A stretch of DNA of 64,000 bases, from assembly GCA_016744995.1 (NCBI GenBank), contig JADGDG010000016.1:1-64000 (forward strand), in the 5' to 3' direction. This document shows, piece after piece, positions 44,708 through 55,123 of the stretch. Made by a program: the position numbers and the translations under genes. Source of the stretch: Gammaproteobacteria bacterium (GTDB lineage: Bacteria > Pseudomonadota > Gammaproteobacteria > GRL18). Under the pieces are notes generated by a model that did not search any database, was not told where the DNA came from, and was given only the letters and a program-made list of their open reading frames with translations. Position 1 is the first letter of the stretch. Each line of letters opens with the position of its first letter.

Positions 44708-45289
44708 ATGGCAGCAAAAAATTCACCTCATAAACCCTGGGGCAAAACAAAGCAGAAATTAGAACAACAGGCCATGGAGGAAGCTGATGAGCATTATATC
44801 AGTAAATCTCAGGCAAAGCGCGATGTCGAAGCATTGCAGAAGCTTGGCGTTAAACTGATCGAATTATCAGAAAATTCCCTGAAGGGTTTTGATCTGGATG
44901 AGCGCTTACTTGATGCTATCCTGCTGGCACAAAATATTCATAGTCATAGCGGTCATCGTCGCCAACTGCAGTTAGTCGGAAAATTAATGCGCCATGCAGA
45001 TGCAGATGCTATACGCACTAAGCTGGAGCAACTTCATCGCCCAGCCGTTGAAGCTAATGAGCATTTTCATCAATTGGAAAGATGGCGAGACAGAGTCCTG
45101 AACGAAGGTGATTCAGCAATCAATGAACTCATCTCTCTGCACCCTGCATTTGAGCGCTCAAAATTAAGACAGCTGCTGAGAAATGCAAAAAAAGAAGCAG
45201 AAAAACATAAGCCGCCAAAAAGTGCCCGACAGATATTCCAGTATATCAAGGAAGTTATTCCCGAGCAGGAATCATCATCTGGGCAATGA
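44708..45289 (+). CDS. darP: Ribosome-associated protein DarP (YjgA, DUF615)
   Basis: A 193-residue highly charged protein. Conserved features are YISKSQAKRDVEALQKLGV, GFDLDERLLDAILLA, GHRRQLQLVGKLMRHAD and LRQLLRNAKKEAEKHKPPKS. DarP (YjgA) binds late 50S assembly intermediates and helps mature the peptidyl-transferase centre. Start ATG 44708 is followed by the normal family N terminus. It converges on the nit gene with an 18-bp gap. Confidence 0.9.
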   Translation: MAAKNSPHKPWGKTKQKLEQQAMEEADEHYISKSQAKRDVEALQKLGVKLIELSENSLKGFDLDERLLDAILLAQNIHSHSGHRRQLQLVGKLMRHADADAIRTKLEQLHRPAVEANEHFHQLERWRDRVLNEGDSAINELISLHPAFERSKLRQLLRNAKKEAEKHKPPKSARQIFQYIKEVIPEQESSSGQ

Positions 45290-45307
45290 TAGTGAAAGCA
45301 AACAGAT

Positions 45308-46162
45308 CTATTTTAAATGACAGGGCAGTTTAATATGTTCCAAAGCAGGGAAGCTCTTACGAACTTTCTGCACATAGCTGATATCAATGTCGGCAATAGC
45401 AAAGCCAGAACCACTGACCAGATGATCAATAATACCACCCCAGGGGTCGATGATCATACTGTCACCATGAGTTTCTCTGCCATTGACATGATAACCACCC
45501 TGAGCAGAAGAGACCACAAAACATAAGTTTTCAATAGCCCTTGCGCGGTTGAGCACTTCCCAATGAGCCTTACCAGTTGTTGAGGTAAAAGAAGAAACCA
45601 GGCACAAAATTTCCATGCCCTGGGTCACCATGTCACGGAATAACTCTGGAAAGCGTAAATCATAACAAATTGCCATGCCTAATTTTCCAAAGGGAGTATC
45701 AACCACAACCACTTTATTACCCGCTTCAGTAAATGCGGATTCATTATAAGTACCGCCCTGCTCACCTAAATCAACATCAAAGAGATGAATTTTTTCATAA
45801 CGAGCAACCACTTCACCCTTATCATTCAACAATAAGCTGGTCGATAAAGTTTTATTTGATTGGAGCCCGGTTTTGATGGGAATAGTACCTGCCATAAGCC
45901 AGATTTTTTCTTCTTTTGCTACTGCAGATAAAAACTCCTGTATCGGCCCTTTGGGTCTATCGGCCTGTGGCGTATCAAAAATAAAGTCTTCCGCAATATC
46001 CAGAATATCTGATTCTGACATACCCATATGAGCGAAATTTTCTGGCAAAACAACAAGTTCTGCCCCCTGCTTCGCTGCATCTGAAATTAGTCGCCTTGCT
46101 TCACTTAAATTTGCACTGACATTAGGCCCGGAAGCCATCTGAATTGCTGCTACTTTTGCCAT
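45308..46162 (-). CDS. Carbon-nitrogen hydrolase (Nit2/omega-amidase-like)
   Basis: A 284-residue nitrilase-superfamily amidase. The Glu-Lys-Cys triad is in VVLPENFAHMG, RYEKIHLFDVDLG and MAICYDLRFPELFRDM. The C terminus has DPWGGIIDHLVSG. This class hydrolyses omega-amides or deaminated glutathione. In many gammaproteobacteria it lies beside yhdP and rng, as here, so it is probably the last gene of the long minus-strand run. Confidence 0.85.
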   Translation of the reverse strand: MAKVAAIQMASGPNVSANLSEARRLISDAAKQGAELVVLPENFAHMGMSESDILDIAEDFIFDTPQADRPKGPIQEFLSAVAKEEKIWLMAGTIPIKTGLQSNKTLSTSLLLNDKGEVVARYEKIHLFDVDLGEQGGTYNESAFTEAGNKVVVVDTPFGKLGMAICYDLRFPELFRDMVTQGMEILCLVSSFTSTTGKAHWEVLNRARAIENLCFVVSSAQGGYHVNGRETHGDSMIIDPWGGIIDHLVSGSGFAIADIDISYVQKVRKSFPALEHIKLPCHLK

Positions 46163-46253
46163 TTTTTCTCTAACTATTATTATTTTTTAATATAAACTGA
46201 TCTATTTTCAATGATCAGGCTTTAAATTTCAACTTTAATAAATGCCTGTTCAT

Positions 46254-49200
46254 TCATTCTGCTGTATCAGCATTAAATATTGGATTTTTATCAACCTCAT
46301 CAGACTTCTTCTCTTTTACAGCAAACAGATTTTTTATTCTATTCAGGGTATTTTGACTGGTTTTATCTTTCTTTATTTCGGGGTTATCCCAGTCACCATT
46401 TATCGTATAATCATAGGCTGTCACCTGATTCAGCTGATCACCTAATAATTTTTGTCCAACCCAGACAACTGCGGCGCCAGCTGGCCCTGCAACAGCCGCA
46501 CCAGCCAAAGGTAAAGTGGCAGAGACTTCAGGTATCACAGTGACTCGTTGATTAATCTTCTGTGTCACCAGTCCTGTACTCCCCCGAACCAGGATCTTGG
46601 CACTTGGTGCATGGATACGTAAATTATCGGTATTAGCCATTGCTTTATTAAAGCGAAAATCACCTTCGATTTTATCAAACTCAAAGCCTTCATCAGAAAC
46701 ATCTGAAAAATCCAGTGAAAGCCTGCGCGTAAATGCATTCATATTAAATAAACCCAGCAAACGACCTGCAGCACCAGGTTTTACTTCAACCCACGCCCCT
46801 TTTCCAACATTCAGGTTCAATTTACCTTCCATATTTTCTTTACTCAAATCATTCAAACCTCCGGACCAGCTGATATAACCCGAAATCTGTGCTTTCCCCT
46901 GCCGTATCAATTGTTCATAACCAAATGCATTCACTAATTTCTCTAAAGATGGGATTTCAGCCTTACCACCCAAATCAACCTCCGGGATCGCATTCCAATG
47001 ATGCCATTTACCCTGCCCATAAAATGAGAAGTAGTCACCAACCAGTGAAAGTTGATCAAAAATAATACTTTTCCCAAGCCGACTGGTTTTTATATTCATG
47101 CGCCCAAGGTTAATATCCCCCACTTTAAAGGAATTAATATAGCCATTAAGGAGAGGAAACTTATCCGGTTCAAAACTACTCTTATTACTCACTTTTGAGT
47201 TATTCTTTGCAACATTTGGAGTTTTCATTTTTGCTTTAAATTCTGGGAACTTAATTTCAGTCATGGCAATTTCAATGGGAATTGAAAGCGGTTCAACAAA
47301 TTTGCTTTGAGAAGCTTTTTTATCAGCTTTTGCAGGTGAATCAAATACAGATTGCCATTGTTCAAACGGAACCTGCTTTAATGCTCCCGTCACTTTTAGA
47401 ATGTTCTCATCTGGTAATTTTGCTTTATCACCTTCAAATGCAATATTACCTTTGAGCAACTTAAAGACTTTGTCCTTTGAAGAAATATCAAGCAAAAAAG
47501 CTAATGAGAGCATTTTCGAAAATTTCATTTTCAAAAGTGCTGAGGTTTTATTCTTGTTTGAACTTTTTATTTCAGCAAAGCTCATCACAAAAGGAGACCT
47601 TTGTTTTGCCTTCTTGGTAAAAGGGGCAGGGAGATCAGAGCGAATATTTATCAGGCTCGTATAGATATTAAAAGCCAGAGCTCGATGTGAATTAGGCAAA
47701 TTAATGTTCAATTTGATATTGCTTGTCCCTGAAAGCTGATCAGTCAGCGGCAATACCATTTCTGAAATCAGGTTAAACTGTTTGAGCTTTTTGATTGAAA
47801 TTTCACTATCAATATTAACACTAACATTCGGATCCCTTGATGATGATGCATTCTTATCTGTTTTTATAACGACTTTTGCAGGCAATCCCATAATATTAGC
47901 AGTTAAGTTCTTCGAGTTAATGGCAGTATTATGTATAAAGACATCCCCTTTAAGATGGTTAACCAAACCTTTTTTTCGTGCAAAACCTGGAGGGTAATAT
48001 TCAGCATTATTGAGTTTGATCTTAATTTTATTATTTAACTGACCTTTTTCTAAAGGAATATTTAAATCCAGGTTAATGTCAATATTATCCTTGGCATCAA
48101 TAATATTAACCACATCACTGGAAATCATTTTTGATTGCTTTAGAAATTCAAGCCCATCTTCAATATTTGATTTTATATCCCCATTAATGAGTAATTTACG
48201 CTCCAGATAATCCTCTAAATCCACCTGGACATTGTCTGACACTGCAGAAAAAATTTTGCTATGCCTGCCTTTTATCTTCATGCCTTTTTGAGTAAACTGA
48301 ACTTGTGCATTAATATCCGTTAACTTTGGCCAGCCTTTAGTATACTCAAGCAGGACATTTTCAGTATTAAAGACAATATCCATATTACCATTATGACTTT
48401 CATAAGGAAATTCACCTAATTCGCCACGAAAAACAATTCCACCGTCAGGCACTAATCCCGAAATAAGCGAATAATCCAGCCACTTAACCAGCCCCTCATT
48501 CATTACTTTTGCGGGTAAATAGTTTGATATCTTTTCAACATTCACATTTTGATAAAAAGCATTCAAATCCATAAAACTCTGGCCTTCTTTTGAAATCCAG
48601 AATTTCAAATCAGCATCGGCAGCAAAATCATTACTACTGATATGAATTTTATCGCCACCCACTAACCATTGATCACCTTCTTTTTGCCAATAAACCTCAC
48701 CTGTTAAGTGTTTAAACGTCCAGGGATCACGAAAAAAAGATTTGGGATATAATTTAATAGCCTGGCTATCAATATAAATATGGCCTATTGCTTCGTTAAA
48801 TATCAGCTGTGCTGAGAGGTTCCTGATTTTTGGCAAAGCTTGCAGCGAATTCACACCAAAATCATTAATACCCATCTGCACCTGATAGTGCTGGATATCA
48901 ACTGGCATCTGAGCAGCGTTAAACTGAAAGTTTGTTATGATATTTTCCAGACGCCCTTTAGGTTTTAAAAGTGAATACACTTTTTGATTAAATTGCTCAG
49001 GTGCAAAGAAAGATACAACATGAGAAAATTCATTAATATTCAACTGGTCTAAAAATAGCTGCACACTTGACAGGACTTCATCATCCGCTTTTTGAAATCT
49101 TAATTGTAAGTATTTTTCAGTTAGCTGTTTTGCATCAACGCTCAGATTCAGTTCATAGAGATCAAGCATCCAGTCAATTTTATTTTTTTCGGTTTCACTC

Positions 49201-50180
49201 TCCTCATAGTCACTTCTTTCCAATTTAAAATTAGTTGCCAGAGTATCAATATTAATACGAGCATTGTTATTGGTACGACTCAAATAAGCATTTTCTATAG
49301 CCAGATTACCGTATACCGATTGTAATTTTCCTTTAATAATTGTCGACCATATTTTAGTATTAGCGGCCATATTATTAAGTTGAAATTCTTCAACTTGCAG
49401 GATATCTTTGTTTAAAAAATGCAGTAAAGCTTGCTGATTAAGATTATCAACTGCCGCATAAACCTGGCCATCCCAATTGGATACATTATTAATATCGCCA
49501 TTGAAATCAAGGCGGACATCAAGATAGGTTGCTGATTCATTGAGTCTTGCTAATAATGAAATCTGGTGCCTTTCATTATTATTTTTCATTTTCAAATTAA
49601 TTCCAGACACCAGCATTGATGGAAAAACTTTCATTTCATCAAGAAAATAAACCTCACCTTCAGAGAGTAAAAAGTTTGTTTGATTCAGGAAAGGATAATA
49701 GGATGAAGTCGTTGTATCAGAAGCAGGTGTACTTTTCTGGGTGTCAATTAATTGAAAATCAGCAATAAAAACATTGCCTTTTTGATCTCGATGGACAACT
49801 GTATTAAATCCCTTAAGTGACAGTGTATCAATAACCAGATGGCGGCTTAAAATTGAAGCAGGAATATTTAGACGAATACTGGCAGAACTAAAGTCCAGTA
49901 TTTTTTCTTCTTCATTTTGATTTCTTATGCTGAAATTTCTCATTGAAATCGATGGATAAAAAAGATGGACACCTATTTTAATTTCTTCAAAATAGACCTG
50001 TGTCTGTAGATGTTCTGCAACGAGTTCCCGGACAATATGTGGATTTTTTTCAATGTAGTAAGCTGTGCCATACAATATAAGTAAAAGCATAGCCAGGCTA
50101 AGCGTCAAACTAACGAAAAGTGTCCGATGCAATACCCAGATAAATACAAATATTTTTTTGAACAGGCTTAGAGGTGTCAC
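46254..50180 (-). CDS. yhdP: YhdP-family AsmA-like envelope protein
   Basis: A 1308-residue protein with one N-terminal TM helix (FVSLTLSLAMLLLILYGTAY) and a long beta-rich periplasmic part. DUF3971-like stretches and a C-terminal AsmA-type region are visible (MNAFTRRLSLDFSDVSDEGF; VTQKINQRVTVIPEVSATLP; AYDYTINGDWDNPEIKK). YhdP, TamB and YdbH are known as parallel bridges that carry phospholipids to the outer membrane; TamB is also in this window. It starts 27 bp after rng, as in other gammaproteobacteria. Confidence 0.88.
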   Translation of the reverse strand: MTPLSLFKKIFVFIWVLHRTLFVSLTLSLAMLLLILYGTAYYIEKNPHIVRELVAEHLQTQVYFEEIKIGVHLFYPSISMRNFSIRNQNEEEKILDFSSASIRLNIPASILSRHLVIDTLSLKGFNTVVHRDQKGNVFIADFQLIDTQKSTPASDTTTSSYYPFLNQTNFLLSEGEVYFLDEMKVFPSMLVSGINLKMKNNNERHQISLLARLNESATYLDVRLDFNGDINNVSNWDGQVYAAVDNLNQQALLHFLNKDILQVEEFQLNNMAANTKIWSTIIKGKLQSVYGNLAIENAYLSRTNNNARINIDTLATNFKLERSDYEESETEKNKIDWMLDLYELNLSVDAKQLTEKYLQLRFQKADDEVLSSVQLFLDQLNINEFSHVVSFFAPEQFNQKVYSLLKPKGRLENIITNFQFNAAQMPVDIQHYQVQMGINDFGVNSLQALPKIRNLSAQLIFNEAIGHIYIDSQAIKLYPKSFFRDPWTFKHLTGEVYWQKEGDQWLVGGDKIHISSNDFAADADLKFWISKEGQSFMDLNAFYQNVNVEKISNYLPAKVMNEGLVKWLDYSLISGLVPDGGIVFRGELGEFPYESHNGNMDIVFNTENVLLEYTKGWPKLTDINAQVQFTQKGMKIKGRHSKIFSAVSDNVQVDLEDYLERKLLINGDIKSNIEDGLEFLKQSKMISSDVVNIIDAKDNIDINLDLNIPLEKGQLNNKIKIKLNNAEYYPPGFARKKGLVNHLKGDVFIHNTAINSKNLTANIMGLPAKVVIKTDKNASSSRDPNVSVNIDSEISIKKLKQFNLISEMVLPLTDQLSGTSNIKLNINLPNSHRALAFNIYTSLINIRSDLPAPFTKKAKQRSPFVMSFAEIKSSNKNKTSALLKMKFSKMLSLAFLLDISSKDKVFKLLKGNIAFEGDKAKLPDENILKVTGALKQVPFEQWQSVFDSPAKADKKASQSKFVEPLSIPIEIAMTEIKFPEFKAKMKTPNVAKNNSKVSNKSSFEPDKFPLLNGYINSFKVGDINLGRMNIKTSRLGKSIIFDQLSLVGDYFSFYGQGKWHHWNAIPEVDLGGKAEIPSLEKLVNAFGYEQLIRQGKAQISGYISWSGGLNDLSKENMEGKLNLNVGKGAWVEVKPGAAGRLLGLFNMNAFTRRLSLDFSDVSDEGFEFDKIEGDFRFNKAMANTDNLRIHAPSAKILVRGSTGLVTQKINQRVTVIPEVSATLPLAGAAVAGPAGAAVVWVGQKLLGDQLNQVTAYDYTINGDWDNPEIKKDKTSQNTLNRIKNLFAVKEKKSDEVDKNPIFNADTAE

Positions 50181-50207
50181 AGGTTAAAATCAGCCTCCTT
50201 AGAAGAG

Positions 50208-51665
50208 CTACATAGGAACAACATCATACTGCTCCTGATGGTATTCATTATCAATTTGCAGTTGGATTGTACGATCCATGAATTCTTCCAGTTCAGCGAT
50301 AGAGGAAGATTCTTCATCCATCAGGTATTCACCGACTTTACCTGAAGTAAGAACCAATAACTTTTTCGTATCAAATTGCCGGGCCTCTCTGATAATTTCA
50401 CGGAAGATTTCAAAAGCCACTGTTTCTACTGTCTTAACTGTGCCTTTACCATTACAGACAGGGCAGGCTTCACATAAAATATGTTCCAGACTCTCACGAG
50501 TACGCTTTCGGGTCATTTCGATCAAACCCAGGCTTGAGACTTCAGTGATGCAGGTTTTTGCATGATCACGTTCCAGGGATTTTTCAAATGACCGCAAAAC
50601 CTGACGTCGGTGTTCTGCATCTTTCATATCAATAAAATCAATGATGATGATGCCGCCAAGATTTCTCAGGCGGAGTTGGCGAACTATGGCCTGTGTTGCT
50701 TCAAGATTTGTTTTGAAAATGGTTTCTTCAAGATTACGATTGCCGACGTAGCCACCGGTATTTATATCCACAGTTGTCATGGCTTCCGTTTGATCAATGA
50801 TCAAATAACCGCCTGATTTTAATTTAATTTTAGATTGCAGCGCTTTTTGAATTTCATCTTCAACACCATAAAGATCAAAGATAGGCCGTTCACCGGGATA
50901 GTATTCAATCCTTGGTGCAAGTTCCGGGATAAATTTTTTGGCAAACTTCATCACTTTATCAAAAGTTTCACGTGAGTCTATGCGGATAGCGTCAATATTT
51001 ATATCCGCAATATCACGCATCACCCGCATTGCCAGCGGCAGATCTTCATAAACCATCATAGTAGATTGAACTGCTTTATTATTATCCTGTATCGACTGCC
51101 ATAATTTTTCCAGGAAAACCATATCTGCATGTACAGCAGTTTCTGAAATCCCTTCAGCAACAGTTCTGACAATGTAGCCGCCGCCAAACTCTGGCAATTG
51201 CTTTTTAATAATATCTTTCAGACGTTCTCTTTCAGCTTCATCTTCCAGCTTTTGCGACACACCAATATGGTTAGAGTTTGGCATATAAACAAGGTAGCGG
51301 GCGGGTATGGTAATGTGGGTGGTTAAACGGGCACCTTTAGTACCCATCGGATCTTTAACAACCTGAACCAGAATTTCCTGCCCATCTCGAAGCAGATCAT
51401 TAATGGTTGATTCCTGATCAGAATTTTTCTTTTCGTCCGATGTTACTATATCAGAAAGATGTAAAAAAGCGGTTCGCTGCAAACCGATTTCAAGAAATGC
51501 AGCCTGCATACCTGGTAATACCCGACACACTTTCCCCTTGTAGATATTACCCACCAGTCCTTTTCGGCTGGCACGCTCAATAACGACTTCCTGCAGCATA
51601 CCGTTTTCTACTTTCGCCACCCGTGTTTCTTGCGGCGTAACATTAATCAGCAGTTCATCACTCAT
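50208..51665 (-). CDS. rng: Ribonuclease G
   Basis: A 485-residue endoribonuclease of the RNase E/G family that matures 16S rRNA 5' ends and takes part in mRNA decay. The N terminus carries an S1 domain (LVGNIYKGKVCRVLPGMQAA, FLEIGLQRTAFLH). The catalytic Asp residues are in TTVDINTGGYVG and GGIIIIDFIDMKD. The Zn-link cysteines are in CEACPVCNGKGTV. No RNase E-type C-terminal tail, hence RNase G. It lies between maf and yhdP on the minus strand. Confidence 0.93.
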   Translation of the reverse strand: MSDELLINVTPQETRVAKVENGMLQEVVIERASRKGLVGNIYKGKVCRVLPGMQAAFLEIGLQRTAFLHLSDIVTSDEKKNSDQESTINDLLRDGQEILVQVVKDPMGTKGARLTTHITIPARYLVYMPNSNHIGVSQKLEDEAERERLKDIIKKQLPEFGGGYIVRTVAEGISETAVHADMVFLEKLWQSIQDNNKAVQSTMMVYEDLPLAMRVMRDIADINIDAIRIDSRETFDKVMKFAKKFIPELAPRIEYYPGERPIFDLYGVEDEIQKALQSKIKLKSGGYLIIDQTEAMTTVDINTGGYVGNRNLEETIFKTNLEATQAIVRQLRLRNLGGIIIIDFIDMKDAEHRRQVLRSFEKSLERDHAKTCITEVSSLGLIEMTRKRTRESLEHILCEACPVCNGKGTVKTVETVAFEIFREIIREARQFDTKKLLVLTSGKVGEYLMDEESSSIAELEEFMDRTIQLQIDNEYHQEQYDVVPM

Positions 51666-51698
51666 ATTATTATTTTTATCTCTTTAATATTTAAGATA

Positions 51699-51735
51699 TT
51701 GTAACTATTCAGCATGTTTAGGTTTTACCTGACCA
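51699..51735. repeat. Solo end of the inverted-repeat element seen at 60567
   Basis: TTGTAACTATTCAGC(A)TGTTTAGGTTTT followed by ACCTGACC matches the left end of the 60567-60742 element in about 25 of its first 30 bases. It lies in the maf-rng gap, with no partner arm recognised nearby. Confidence 0.5.
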
Positions 51736-51745
51736 ATACGATTTT

Positions 51746-52330
51746 CTACAGTCGATAAATTCCGAATTTATTCAATAAAATATTGGTTTCATAAATTGGC
51801 AGACCCATAACCCCCGAGTAGCTCCCTTTAATACAACAAATAAAAAGTGCCCCTAAGCCCTGTATTCCGTAGCCCCCCGCTTTATCAACCGGTTCACCGC
51901 TATGCCAATAATTGTCACACATTTTTCTACTGAGTTTTGAGAATGAAACCTCAGTCATTGAAAGAATTTGTTCTGTTTTTTGCTTGTTTTTGACTGCCAC
52001 TGCCGTCAGAACCTGATGGGTTCTTTCTGACAGACTTAATAACATCTCAATAGCTTGTTGCTTATTTTCCGGTTTACCTAGAATATGGCCATCCAGTATA
52101 ACCGCTGTATCGGATCCCAGCACCGGAATCTGCTGCTTTGTTTGTCTCAATAAGCCATCATTTGCCTTTTCTAGTGCCAGTCTGGAAACAAAAGCTTCCG
52201 GGGGTTCACCGGAATAATGCTTCTCTTCAACAAACTGGGGGATGACTTTAAATGAGACCCCCATTTGATTCAGTAGTTCCTGTCTTCGTGGTGAGCTCGA
52301 TGCCAGAAAAATTTGCGGGGCTTCATTCAT
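51746..52330 (-). CDS. maf: Maf-like nucleotide pyrophosphatase
   Basis: A 194-residue house-cleaning NTP pyrophosphatase (dTTP/UTP type, YhdE-like). Motifs are ASSSPRRQELLNQMG, VLGSDTAVILDGHILGKPEN and the C-terminal GGYGIQGLGALFI, CIKGSYSGVMGLPIYE. The length is normal. It stands 9 bp after rlmH and before rng, the usual maf-rng neighbourhood. Confidence 0.9.
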   Translation of the reverse strand: MNEAPQIFLASSSPRRQELLNQMGVSFKVIPQFVEEKHYSGEPPEAFVSRLALEKANDGLLRQTKQQIPVLGSDTAVILDGHILGKPENKQQAIEMLLSLSERTHQVLTAVAVKNKQKTEQILSMTEVSFSKLSRKMCDNYWHSGEPVDKAGGYGIQGLGALFICCIKGSYSGVMGLPIYETNILLNKFGIYRL

Positions 52331-52339
52331 GTAAATATT

Positions 52340-52807
52340 TTATCGGTGATAGGGATGATTTTTAAGTATGCTATAAGCTCTATAAATTTGTTCACTCAGC
52401 AGAACTCTGACCAGAGGGTGGGGTAATGTAAGTGGTGATAGTGACCATTTTAGATCAGCTCTGGCAACACAGTCTTTACTGAGACCTTCCGGACCACCAA
52501 TTAATAAGGCAATATTCTGGCCGCTATGAAGCCAGTTATCAAGTTGCTTTGACAGTGACTCCGTACTCCATGGCTTGCCTTTTACTTCCAGGGCAACAAC
52601 CAGACATCCCTTGGGTATGGCATCCAGGAGTTTATCCCCTTCTGCTTTTTTTATTCGCTTCAGATCGGCATTTTTGCCCCGCTTTCCAGGTGCAATTTCA
52701 ATCAATTTAAGATGACAGTCACCATTGAGACGCTTTGCATATTCATGGTATCCCTTATTGACCCAGTCCGGCATTTTATTACCGACAGCCAGTAAGTATA
52801 TGTTCAC
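52340..52807 (-). CDS. rlmH: 23S rRNA pseudouridine1915 N3-methyltransferase
   Basis: A 155-residue SPOUT methyltransferase that methylates pseudouridine 1915 in helix 69 of 23S rRNA. The start MNIYLLAVGNKMPDWVNKGY, the SAM-knot IALLIGGPEGLSKDCV and the C-terminal SLSPLTLPHPLVRVLLSEQI with YRAYSILKNHPYHR are all typical. It follows rsfS, the standard pair in proteobacteria. Confidence 0.95.
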   Translation of the reverse strand: MNIYLLAVGNKMPDWVNKGYHEYAKRLNGDCHLKLIEIAPGKRGKNADLKRIKKAEGDKLLDAIPKGCLVVALEVKGKPWSTESLSKQLDNWLHSGQNIALLIGGPEGLSKDCVARADLKWSLSPLTLPHPLVRVLLSEQIYRAYSILKNHPYHR

Positions 52808-52831
52808 CCTGTTGGCTCACACAAACAGCTA

Positions 52832-53188
52832 TCAGCCTTCATCAGAACCATCATCATAGTCTGGATCATCGACATCCCACATGCGTTCGATACCATAATA
52901 ATCCCGAACCTGCGGCAGCATAACATGAACCACTAGATCACCCAGATCAACCAGAACCCAGTCACCGGTATTTAAGCCTTCAACGCCCAATGGTGCGACC
53001 CCGGCTTTTTTAGCTTCCAGTACAATATTATTGGCAATCGATTTAACCTGACGGTCGGAACGACCACTGGCAAACACCAGAACATCCGTCACACTGCTCC
53101 GCCCCATGACATCAACCACATTCACGTCGAATGCTTTCACATCTTCAGCTGCATCAACAGCCAGTGCTTTTAATTCATCTAAATTCAT
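52832..53188 (-). CDS. rsfS: Ribosomal silencing factor RsfS
   Basis: A 118-residue protein that binds ribosomal protein L14 and blocks subunit joining in poor nutrition. Motifs: VMGRSSVTDVLVFASGRSDR, GLNTGDWVLVDLGDLVVHVM and LPQVRDYYGIERMW. The acidic tail DDPDYDDGSDEG is normal. It lies 10 bp after nadD, the conserved nadD-rsfS-rlmH order. Confidence 0.94.
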   Translation of the reverse strand: MNLDELKALAVDAAEDVKAFDVNVVDVMGRSSVTDVLVFASGRSDRQVKSIANNIVLEAKKAGVAPLGVEGLNTGDWVLVDLGDLVVHVMLPQVRDYYGIERMWDVDDPDYDDGSDEG

Positions 53189-53198
53189 TAAAACTCAG

Positions 53199-53873
53199 TT
53201 ACCTTGTTTGATAGAGATTGTAGTATTTTATCAGATTAATAACAGGTTTCGGCATTAAAAAACGAATTGATTGCTCATTTTTTAACCTATTCCTGATATC
53301 TGTCGCTGAAATCGACAATTGTGTCACTGCTTCAAGCCGGATGCTGCCGCAAAGTGACTGTTTGAAGGTTTCTCTATCCGCGTGATGAGTCAGATAAAAT
53401 GTTCGTATAGCTTCAGGCCAGTCAATAATGTCCAAGACCGTACCCGGCCTGTGGCTGACGACAATATGGGCATAATCCAATAATTCCTGCCAGTGATACC
53501 ATTGATCAATCCCGCTAAAAGCATCCATTCCCATCAGCAGACAGAGTGGGTTATCAGGGAATTCTTTGCGCAGAGCTTTTAAGGTGTCAATAGTATAAGA
53601 AGCCCCACCGCGTTTGATTTCACGATCATCCAGCACAAAACAGGACTCTTCTTTAATCGCCTGGGCTACCATTTCCAGACGATGATCTGCCTGAGTTTGA
53701 GGTTTCTCTTTATGCGGTGGCAAAAAAGCTGGTATAAAACGCACATGATCCAGCCCCAGAATTTCACAAAGTTCCAGATTAGGTCTTAAATGCCCAAAAT
53801 GAATGGGATCAAAAGTTCCCCCATAAATACCAATTGGTGCCTTATTACCTAATATGACCATCACCCAGCACAA
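53199..53873 (-). CDS. nadD: Nicotinate-mononucleotide adenylyltransferase
   Basis: A 224-residue enzyme of NAD synthesis. The nucleotide-binding motif [20 protein letters not shown], the middle [20 protein letters not shown] and the C-terminal [13 protein letters not shown] are diagnostic. The start overlaps the proA end; the first ATG (53873) or a second one four codons later (53861) are both possible. The overlap couples it to proA. Confidence 0.93.
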   Translation of the reverse strand: MCWVMVILGNKAPIGIYGGTFDPIHFGHLRPNLELCEILGLDHVRFIPAFLPPHKEKPQTQADHRLEMVAQAIKEESCFVLDDREIKRGGASYTIDTLKALRKEFPDNPLCLLMGMDAFSGIDQWYHWQELLDYAHIVVSHRPGTVLDIIDWPEAIRTFYLTHHADRETFKQSLCGSIRLEAVTQLSISATDIRNRLKNEQSIRFLMPKPVINLIKYYNLYQTR

Positions 53874-55119
53874 TATACTTTTGTGATGTCAGACCTTCCA
53901 GTCCCACGGGGCCACGGACATGAATTTTATCAGTACTGATGCCAATTTCAGCACCCAATCCATATTCAAAACCATCGGCAAAACGAGTTGACGCATTCAC
54001 CATAACCGAACTGGAATCAACCTCAGCAAGAAAACGTCTAGCCCGAGTAAAATCTTCGGTAATTATAGATTCGGTATGGCCCGAGCTGTGTTTAAAGATA
54101 TGTTCAATGGCCTCATCCATACCATCCACAACGCGAATGGATAAAACAGGGGACAGATATTCTGTGTCCCAGTCTTCATCCGTTGCAGCAACGGTTTTAA
54201 CAGGGCTCTGAGTCAGCACATCAGCACTGCGTTCACAGCAGCGTAACTCAACACCTTCCTGCTCATACATTTTAGCCAGTTCAGGCAAAATTTCATCCAC
54301 AATTGCAGCATCAATTAGTAAGGTTTCCATGGCATTGCAGACACCATAGCGATGAGTTTTAGCATTATAAGCAATATCAATGGCTTTTTTATGATCAGCT
54401 GTGCCATCAATATAAACATGGCAGATACCGTTAAGGTGCTTGATCACTGGCACTCGGGAGTTGCCGCTGATACGCTCAATCAAACCTTTACCGCCACGAG
54501 GCACAATTACATCCACATATTCCTGCATAGAAATTAATTCACCTACAGCTTCTCTGTCAGTGGTCTCAATAACCTGTACTACATCAGACGGTAAACCGGC
54601 CAGTTCAAGGCCATATTTAATGCATGCCGCAATAGCCTGATTAGAATGCAATGCTTCTGAACCACCTCGCAGAATAGCAGCATTGCCTGATTTCATACAC
54701 AATGCTGCGGCATCTGCAGTGACATTAGGTCTGGATTCATAAATAATTCCAATAACACCTAGAGGGACACGCATTTTGCCAATCTGAAGACCTGATGGCT
54801 GAAATTTCATATCCGAAATTTCACCCACTGGATCAGGCAGTGCTGCAATCTGACGCAAGCCCTCTGCCATTCCCTGAATACGCTCCTCATTAAGAGCCAG
54901 TCGATCTAATAAAGCATCATCCAGCCCTTTATCCTTGCCAGCACTCAGATCTTTATTATTTTCTTCTATCAATGTGTCCATTGATACTTCTAACTGCTCG
55001 GCAATGGCCAATAAGGCTTTATTTTTTGTATTACTATTTGCCTTAACCAATGCTCTGGAGGCCTGACGTGCACGCTGACCGACCTCATTCATGTATTGTT
55101 TGATATCCATCGTATTCAT
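53845..55119 (-). CDS. proA: Glutamate-5-semialdehyde dehydrogenase (gamma-glutamyl phosphate reductase)
   Basis: A 424-residue aldehyde-dehydrogenase-fold enzyme of proline synthesis. It has [40 protein letters not shown], the catalytic Cys in [14 protein letters not shown] and the end [15 protein letters not shown]. It lies 4 bp after holA and overlaps nadD; proB is not in the window. proA between holA and nadD occurs in several gammaproteobacteria. Confidence 0.95.
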   Translation of the reverse strand: MNTMDIKQYMNEVGQRARQASRALVKANSNTKNKALLAIAEQLEVSMDTLIEENNKDLSAGKDKGLDDALLDRLALNEERIQGMAEGLRQIAALPDPVGEISDMKFQPSGLQIGKMRVPLGVIGIIYESRPNVTADAAALCMKSGNAAILRGGSEALHSNQAIAACIKYGLELAGLPSDVVQVIETTDREAVGELISMQEYVDVIVPRGGKGLIERISGNSRVPVIKHLNGICHVYIDGTADHKKAIDIAYNAKTHRYGVCNAMETLLIDAAIVDEILPELAKMYEQEGVELRCCERSADVLTQSPVKTVAATDEDWDTEYLSPVLSIRVVDGMDEAIEHIFKHSSGHTESIITEDFTRARRFLAEVDSSSVMVNASTRFADGFEYGLGAEIGISTDKIHVRGPVGLEGLTSQKYIVLGDGHIR

Positions 55120-55123
55120 CTCT